NCBI GenBank assembly: GCA_015486815.1
Contig: WFQY01000194.1
Span: 1 to 11,103, forward strand
Source of the DNA: Phycisphaerae bacterium
GTDB lineage: Bacteria > Planctomycetota > Phycisphaerae > JAAYCJ01
DNA length: 11,103 nucleotides
Direction of reading: 5' to 3'
Shown: piece after piece, positions 7,305 through 11,103 of the stretch
Numbering within the stretch: the first letter of the stretch is position 1
How the letters are laid out: each line of letters opens with the position of its first letter
Made by a program: the position numbers and the translations under genes
Notes under the pieces: model-generated
Told to the model about the DNA's origin: nothing
The model's input: the letters and a program-made list of their open reading frames with translations, nothing else
Databases searched by the model: none

Positions 7305-9026
7305 TTATAACTCCTCCATAACGACGCCTTCCGCCTGCGTCAATCTCGCCACTTCTTCCGGCGTGGTTATGCCATTAAGTATTTTTTCCTTACCGTCTTC
7401 GATTAGTGATCGCATACCACTCGCACGAGCAGCTTGTCTTACCTTGTTTGTCGGCGCACGATTGAACGCAAGGTCGCGAAGCTCATTATTCATTTCCATC
7501 AATTCGAATATACCGATTCTGCCTTTATAGCCGGTGTTATGACAGGCTTTACAGCCAGCTCCACGATAAATTTTCTTATCGCCAAGCTGATCTATATCAA
7601 GACCTATCAACTTCAGCACATAAGGATCAGGGTCGGGGTCTTCTTCTTTACACTCCTGACAAATTGTTCTGACCAACCGCTGAGCCATTACCGCCTGTAT
7701 GGAACTCGCTACGAGAAACGGTTTAACTCCCATATCGATCAAACGAGTAATTGCACTCGGAGCATCATTGGTATGAAGCGTACTGAATACCAAGTGTCCG
7801 GTAAGAGCTGCCTGTATTGCAACTTCCGCAACTTCGAGGTCTCGAATCTCTCCGACGAGAATAATATTCGGAGCTTGACGCAGCATCGCTCGAAGTATTC
7901 GGGCAAAGCTCAAACCGATAGCTTCATTTACCTGACACTGATTCATTCCCGTAAAGTTATATTCCACGGGGTCTTCCGCGGTGATTATTTTTCTATCGGG
8001 CGTATTCAGTTCCTGAAGAGCTGCGTATAGGGTCGTCGTTTTACCCGAACCGGTAGGTCCTGTTACCAGAAAGATACCGTTAGGTCTTCGAATAATATGC
8101 AAAAAGTGTTGATAATCTTCTTCACCGAAGCCGAGAGCTTGAATTCCTATCTCCACCGACTCTGGTCGTAAAATTCGCATTACGATACTTTCACCGTGAT
8201 AGCTCGGAATACAACTCACACGAAAATCTATTACCTGATCATCAATAGGCATCTTGATTCTGCCGTCCTGAGGAAGTCGTTTCTGGGCAATATCCATCCT
8301 CGACATGATTTTGAGTCGGCTAATCACTGCGCCCTGCATACTCTTGGGAATCGCATCACGTTCGACACAAACACCATCGATACGATATCGTACTCTTACT
8401 CTGTCGGAAAATGGCTCTATATGAATATCCGATGCCCTCGAACGCACCGCTTCTGTGATAATCAAATTGATAAGCCTTACTATCGGTGCGGTTGCATCGT
8501 CTTCTTCGATAGGCCCCTGTACTTCCTGTTTTTCCAGATCGATCGTTGCTTCTTTTCGTATCTCATCTACCGTCTGGTCTATACTATCCGTCTTCGATGC
8601 AATATAGTTGTCGATATACTGTTTTATCTTCGACCGGCACGCAAGCGAACATTCTATTGCCGTTCCCAATCTGAATCGAAGCGTATCTTGAGTATCCAAA
8701 TCAAGCGGGTCGTGAATCACTACTCGCAATTTACCGTCCCGCTTACCTAACGGAAGAACGAGATGCTTGCGGATAATATCTTCGGGTATGAGATTAATGG
8801 CTGCTGCTATTTCGACATTGTGCTCCGGATCAATATAATCCATCTCGAACTGCTCTGCCAAGGCACGTGTTACATCTTCTTCGGAGACCAGCTCCAGCTC
8901 GATAAGCGATTCTCCTATTCGTTTGCCTTGCTCCTTAGCGTACTTTAACGCTGTCTCTAATGCTCCCGAATCGACCTTGCCCTGCTCTATCAATATCTCG
9001 CCTAATTTTTTTCGTTTACGTGCCAT
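7305..9026 (-). CDS. PilB/GspE-family assembly ATPase, divergent paralogue with degenerate MshEN motifs
   Basis: First gene of the motor cassette, 573 residues. The fold and order match the second ATPase: N-terminal MshEN-like region (about 1-145), SDIHIEPF (199-206), Walker A GPTGSGKTT (323-331), Asp box AEDPVEY (350-356), Walker B-type IILVGEIRD (388-396), His box GHLVFSTLHT (410-419). The zinc cysteines are C456/C459 and C492/C495. Two features set it apart. The 24-residue MshEN motifs at 7-30 and 36-59 keep the five-residue spacing but lose the last Gln of motif one (A30) and the central Gly of motif two (E45). The usual RQDPD before the Walker B strand reads RQAPN (383-387), losing both acidic residues. 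The nucleotide-binding Lys and the Walker B Glu remain, so it is probably an active ATPase with altered control. No clear Shine-Dalgarno precedes the ATG; the leader is about 110 nt if the proposed promoter is right. Confidence 0.92.
   Translation of the reverse strand: MARKRKKLGEILIEQGKVDSGALETALKYAKEQGKRIGESLIELELVSEEDVTRALAEQFEMDYIDPEHNVEIAAAINLIPEDIIRKHLVLPLGKRDGKLRVVIHDPLDLDTQDTLRFRLGTAIECSLACRSKIKQYIDNYIASKTDSIDQTVDEIRKEATIDLEKQEVQGPIEEDDATAPIVRLINLIITEAVRSRASDIHIEPFSDRVRVRYRIDGVCVERDAIPKSMQGAVISRLKIMSRMDIAQKRLPQDGRIKMPIDDQVIDFRVSCIPSYHGESIVMRILRPESVEIGIQALGFGEEDYQHFLHIIRRPNGIFLVTGPTGSGKTTTLYAALQELNTPDRKIITAEDPVEYNFTGMNQCQVNEAIGLSFARILRAMLRQAPNIILVGEIRDLEVAEVAIQAALTGHLVFSTLHTNDAPSAITRLIDMGVKPFLVASSIQAVMAQRLVRTICQECKEEDPDPDPYVLKLIGLDIDQLGDKKIYRGAGCKACHNTGYKGRIGIFELMEMNNELRDLAFNRAPTNKVRQAARASGMRSLIEDGKEKILNGITTPEEVARLTQAEGVVMEEL
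7311..7317 (-). promoter_or_regulatory. Ribosome binding site of pilT inside the upstream ATPase gene
   Basis: On the minus strand, GGAGGAG overlaps the last Glu-Glu codons of the preceding ATPase gene and stands 9 nt before the pilT ATG. It is the strongest Shine-Dalgarno in the cassette. The overlap with the upstream stop region suggests that ribosomes finishing the ATPase start pilT. Confidence 0.75.
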
Positions 9027-9096
9027 ACCAATTACTTATCTAAATAAAATTAAATCAAACACTTGCAGCGTTTATGGTCAGCCTGTAAGTAAGCCT

Positions 9097-9124
9097 GCTT
9101 CTCTTTCGGTTGGTGCAAACTATA
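9097..9124 (-). promoter_or_regulatory. Leader motif shared with the gene at 67, upstream of the motor cassette
   Basis: Read on the minus strand, this segment has TATAGT, then TTGCACCAAC (9118-9109), CGAA, then AGAGAA. The window start (2-26, plus strand) has TATAAT, then TTGCACCAAC, then AGAGAA. The two differ by a 1-nt and a 4-nt indel and a few substitutions. The 10-mer ends 82 nt before the ATG at 9026. UUGCA at its start can pair with UGCAA further down the leader in this copy (5 bp). It may be a promoter/start-site element, using TATAGT as a -10, or part of a leader RNA. Confidence 0.35.
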
Positions 9125-9143
9125 CTATGACTCTCAACTTGTA

Positions 9144-9173
9144 ATTTTATGATAATATCCCCCCAAAGGTCAA
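9144..9173 (-). promoter_or_regulatory. Candidate sigma-70-type promoter of the motor cassette
   Basis: On the minus strand, TTGACC (9173-9168; 5 of 6 to consensus) is followed after 18 bp by TAAAAT (9149-9144; 5 of 6). Transcription would start near 9137 and leave a leader of about 110 nt before the ATPase ATG. The region 9027-9210 holds no convincing gene on either strand, so a promoter for the four-gene block is expected here. A competing -10 (TATAGT, 9124-9119) lies within the shared leader motif. Confidence 0.4.
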
Positions 9174-9210
9174 CATCAAATTGCAAATTACGAGAATTAT
9201 ATGTTAAGAG

Positions 9211-9270
9211 CTATTAGCTTTTAGTCTTTAGCTGTTAGTCCATAGCTAACAGCTAAAAGCTAAAGACTAA
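9211..9270. repeat. Second degenerate heptamer array, a 25-bp-arm imperfect palindrome just 3' of rnpB
   Basis: Period-7 units run from 9211: CTATTAG, then CTTTTAG (9218), TCTTTAG (9225), CTGTTAG (9232), TCCATAG (9239), then the complementary forms CTAACAG (9246), CTAAAAG (9253), CTAAAGA (9260) and the start of another unit. Arms 9214-9238 and 9246-9270 pair at 21 of 25 positions (two further U-G wobbles in RNA) around a 7-nt loop, TCCATAG. The outer edge is 2 nt from the end of RNase P RNA helix P1, so the hairpin would form directly behind the rnpB transcript and may terminate it or protect its 3' end. No U-tract follows on the minus strand, so it is not a classical terminator. Units TCTTTAG and CTTTTAG are identical to units in the array at 3255. 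Confidence 0.87.
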
Positions 9271-9272
9271 TT

Positions 9273-9688
9273 TTGCCTGAGTGCTTCATAAGCCGAATTC
9301 TGTTTCCCCTAAGGGACGATGGTCATTTATCTTGGCCTGCTGTTACCAACAGGCTCGAGCGGCCTACCCGCAGCTCAGACGAATCGGGCAAATTCGTGTT
9401 CCGAAATATATTTCGGAAACTCGCTGCCTATTTGGCCTTGCCGGCGGTGGGGTTTACCCTGCCACAACTGTCGCCAGCTGTGCGGTGAGCTCTTACCTCA
9501 CCTTTTCACCCTTACCAGCTATGACTCAACGACAACGTCGAAACCATAGCTTAGGCGGTATCTTTTCTGTGGCACTTTCCCGGAATCGCTTCCGGTGGAC
9601 GTTATCCACCACCGTGCCCTCTTCGGTTCGGACTTTCCTCCCAGCTATCTTATCGATAGCTGAGCGACCATCCGAAGCACTCAGGCAA
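9273..9688 (-). ncRNA. rnpB: RNase P RNA (bacterial type A), catalytic RNA of tRNA 5' maturation
   Basis: This RNA is the catalytic subunit that removes 5' leaders from pre-tRNAs together with the RnpA protein. About 416 nt, minus strand. The ends form helix P1: 9674-9688 pairs perfectly with 9273-9287 (15 bp). Universally conserved segments are present: GAGGAAAGTCCG near the 5' end (within 9625-9642), ACAGAATTCGGCTTAT near the 3' end (9303-9288), and the GGTGAGGTAAGAGCTCACC region (around 9485-9503). The L15 loop has the GGU (9347-9345) that pairs with tRNA CCA. The P6 pseudoknot can be drawn: GGCAA (9442-9438) pairs with TTGCC in L17 (9391-9387), and P17 is 9392-9396 with 9380-9384. P16 is 9423-9427 with 9370-9374. 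Between P16 and P17 there is an extra AT-rich hairpin (9399-9418). Open reading frames across this segment are meaningless. An extended -10 promoter lies just upstream and a heptamer hairpin just downstream. Confidence 0.96.
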
Positions 9689-9692
9689 TATT

Positions 9693-9701
9693 ATTATATC
9701 A
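9693..9701 (-). promoter_or_regulatory. Extended -10 promoter of rnpB
   Basis: On the minus strand the sequence is TGATATAAT, a perfect TATAAT with the TGn extension. It lies in the 22-bp gap between the uxaC stop and rnpB. Counting from the hexamer puts the start site at about 9686-9688, exactly at the 5' strand of helix P1. No good -35 is visible at 16-18 bp, which fits an extended -10 promoter. It gives rnpB its own transcription, separate from uxaC. Confidence 0.65.
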
Positions 9702-9710
9702 CTAACTCCG

Positions 9711-11103
9711 TCATTTTTCTATCACAGGCAGACCAAACCCGAAATACCTCGCTGCATTGTTATACGATATATCTCGTACCATTGCACCGACAAGTTCAAT
9801 ATCATCGGGCACCAACCCGCGAGACATATCATTTCCCAAAATATTACACAAAAGCCGACGAAAATATTCGTGTCGAGTATAACTCAAAAACGACCTACTG
9901 TCGGTGAGCATACCGACGAACCGCCTAAGCAGCCCCATATTACTCAACGCTTCCATCTGCTTGGTCATTCCGTCGATCTGATCTAAAAACCACCATCCGC
10001 TACCAAACTGCATCTTACCGGGAACACTTGCATCCTGAAAATTCCCAAGCATCGTCGCAATTACTTCGTTATACGAGGGGTTAAGCGTATATAAAATCGT
10101 CTTCGCCAATTTGCCTTGACTATCGAGCCTATCGAGCATCTTCGATAATGGTCGGGCTAATCCGAAATCACCAATGGAATCGAAACCGGTGTCAGGCCCA
10201 AGCTTTGCGAACATTCGCGAATTGTTATTTCGCATCGCTCCGAAGTGGAATTGCTGAGTCCAGCCCTTTTCCCAATCCATCAGGCCAAACTCATAAAGCA
10301 TCGCTGACTTAAATTTCAATATCTCATCATCAGCAAGAGCTTTGCCCGAACGTATATTCGCAAAAATAGCATCTATTTCGCTTTGCGTATAATCCTCAGC
10401 GTACGCTGTCTCGATACCGTGATCGCTCAGCCGACAGCCAAGAGAATGGAAAAACTCGTGCCGTTTACGCAGGGCTGAGAGAAAATCACCAAACGAACGA
10501 ATATCAATACTCGCACGCTCAGCTAACATATCCGTCCATTGATTAAACGTATCGGGATTTTCGACAGTCATCGCCTTGTCAGGCCGCCACGTCGGCAGCA
10601 CTTTTATATCAAACGATTTGTCCCGTGCAATTTCCTGATGGTATTCGAGTGTATCGGTCGGGTCGTCCGTCGTGCAGACAAGTACAACATTACTACGCTT
10701 CATCAATGCCCGAGCGGAAAAATCAGGCTGACCGATTCGCTCATTGCAGCTTTCCCATATTATCTTTGCTGTCGAAGGCGAAAGCAGCTCGGAAACGTCG
10801 AAATATCGTTTCAATTCGAGATGCGTCCAATGATAAAGCGGATTGCGTAGCAGGTATGGCATCGTCTCAGCGTACTTTTCAAACTTCTCGTAATCGGACG
10901 CATCACCGGTGCAATATCGTTCTTCGATTCCGTTTGAGCGCATCGCGCGCCATTTATAATGATCGCCATAAAGCCAAATCTGCGTAATATTTTCCCATCG
11001 GCGGTCTTGTGCGATATCCGCAGGCGGAAGATGGCAATGATAATCCACTATCGGCATCTTCGCTGCATATTCGTAGTAAAGCGTCTGCGCATAATCCGTT
11101 TCC
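9711..11103 (-). CDS. uxaC: Uronate (glucuronate/galacturonate) isomerase, 5' end outside the window
   Basis: UxaC interconverts D-glucuronate with D-fructuronate and D-galacturonate with D-tagaturonate in the cytoplasm, the first step of hexuronate catabolism from pectin, alginate-like or glucuronan sugars. The amidohydrolase-superfamily isomerase signature is clear: YHCHL with the paired metal-site histidines (visible residues 21-25), HWTHLEL (91-97), TTDDP (144-148), QFHFGAMRNNN in the second half, MLTDSRSFLSYTRHEYFRR and NNAARYFG near the C-terminus. The reading frame stays open through the ATG at 11057 to the window edge. The 15 codons before it encode ETDYAQTLYYEYAAK, which matches the family's N-terminal region just before the MPIxDYHCHL segment, so that ATG is an internal methionine. 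463 residues are visible; the family is usually about 465-475, so only a short piece is missing. The stop TGA lies 22 bp before rnpB. Confidence 0.95.
   Translation of the reverse strand, partial: ETDYAQTLYYEYAAKMPIVDYHCHLPPADIAQDRRWENITQIWLYGDHYKWRAMRSNGIEERYCTGDASDYEKFEKYAETMPYLLRNPLYHWTHLELKRYFDVSELLSPSTAKIIWESCNERIGQPDFSARALMKRSNVVLVCTTDDPTDTLEYHQEIARDKSFDIKVLPTWRPDKAMTVENPDTFNQWTDMLAERASIDIRSFGDFLSALRKRHEFFHSLGCRLSDHGIETAYAEDYTQSEIDAIFANIRSGKALADDEILKFKSAMLYEFGLMDWEKGWTQQFHFGAMRNNNSRMFAKLGPDTGFDSIGDFGLARPLSKMLDRLDSQGKLAKTILYTLNPSYNEVIATMLGNFQDASVPGKMQFGSGWWFLDQIDGMTKQMEALSNMGLLRRFVGMLTDSRSFLSYTRHEYFRRLLCNILGNDMSRGLVPDDIELVGAMVRDISYNNAARYFGFGLPVIEK

Noticed and set aside
8196..8750. A 184-codon plus-strand open frame opposite the first ATPase gene
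   Set aside because: It is antisense to a strongly conserved ATPase coding region, its translation has no recognisable domain, and similar antisense frames occur opposite the other cassette genes because of codon choice.
9027..9137. A cyclic-di-GMP (GEMM) riboswitch in the leader of the pilus cassette
   Set aside because: The leader is long enough and the gene context would fit, but I could not place the conserved GEMM core segments or its two pairing arms. The likeness is limited to scattered short words.
9061..9144. A plus-strand stretch upstream of the motor cassette whose translation ends in a beta-barrel-like tail (SVGANYTMTLNL, then stop)
   Set aside because: It is under 30 codons beyond the overlapped gene, has no start of its own, and overlaps the leader motif, whose second copy at 2-26 has indels that break the frame. 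It could be a gene relic, but chance is more likely.
9214..9270. Classical Rho-independent terminator of rnpB
   Set aside because: The stem is large, but the stem sequence is AT-rich and no run of U follows it on the minus strand. It is listed as a repeat with possible terminator function instead.
9281..9907. A 208-codon plus-strand open frame, and two overlapping shorter ones, across rnpB and the end of uxaC
   Set aside because: The segment is RNase P RNA on the minus strand, with perfect P1 pairing and the conserved cores, then the coding end of uxaC. The frame is a shadow.
11055..11057. ATG at 11057 as the start of uxaC
   Set aside because: The frame remains open to the window edge, and the upstream codons encode the expected N-terminal family sequence, so the true start lies outside the window.

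Overview
The window holds eight genes: seven coding sequences, one cut by the window edge, and the RNA subunit of RNase P. The DNA is moderately AT-rich and densely coding. Some genes have clear Shine-Dalgarno sites and others have none that I can see. A very large secreted protein of unknown function, paired PilB/GspE ATPases and a uronate isomerase would fit a polysaccharide-using bacterium of the Planctomycetota (perhaps Phycisphaerae) or a relative. This lineage call is an inference from gene style and is not proven by any marker in the window.

Layout. On the + strand at the left are an 895-residue exported protein (67-2754) and, 13 bp later, a short TrmO/TsaA-type tRNA methyltransferase (2768-3250). 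Everything else is on the - strand. Read in its own direction from the right edge, the order is uronate isomerase uxaC (5' end beyond the window), rnpB, and a 246-bp promoter/leader region. A four-gene type IV pilus / type II secretion motor cassette follows: PilB/GspE-like ATPase, PilT, a second PilB/GspE-like ATPase, and a PilC/GspF-like platform protein. The two gene blocks converge at 3251-3323.

How the genes work together. The cassette supplies the cytoplasmic and inner-membrane engine of a type IV pilus-like machine. The PilB-type ATPases would drive assembly, PilT would drive disassembly, and PilC/GspF is the membrane platform they act on. Pilins, secretin and alignment proteins are not here and must lie elsewhere. 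The second PilB-like ATPase has two near-consensus MshEN motifs, which predicts cyclic-di-GMP control; the first has degenerate versions of both. The secreted protein, TrmO, RNase P RNA and UxaC have no evident functional link to the cassette.

The least explained structure is intergenic. Two arrays of degenerate 7-bp units (consensus CTnnTAG), each also a large inverted repeat with a 7-nt loop, sit at 3255-3310 and about 9211-9270, on either side of the motor cassette. Separately, a leader motif containing TTGCACCAAC occurs upstream of both the secreted-protein gene and the cassette. The RNase P RNA appears to carry an extra AT-rich hairpin between helices P16 and P17.
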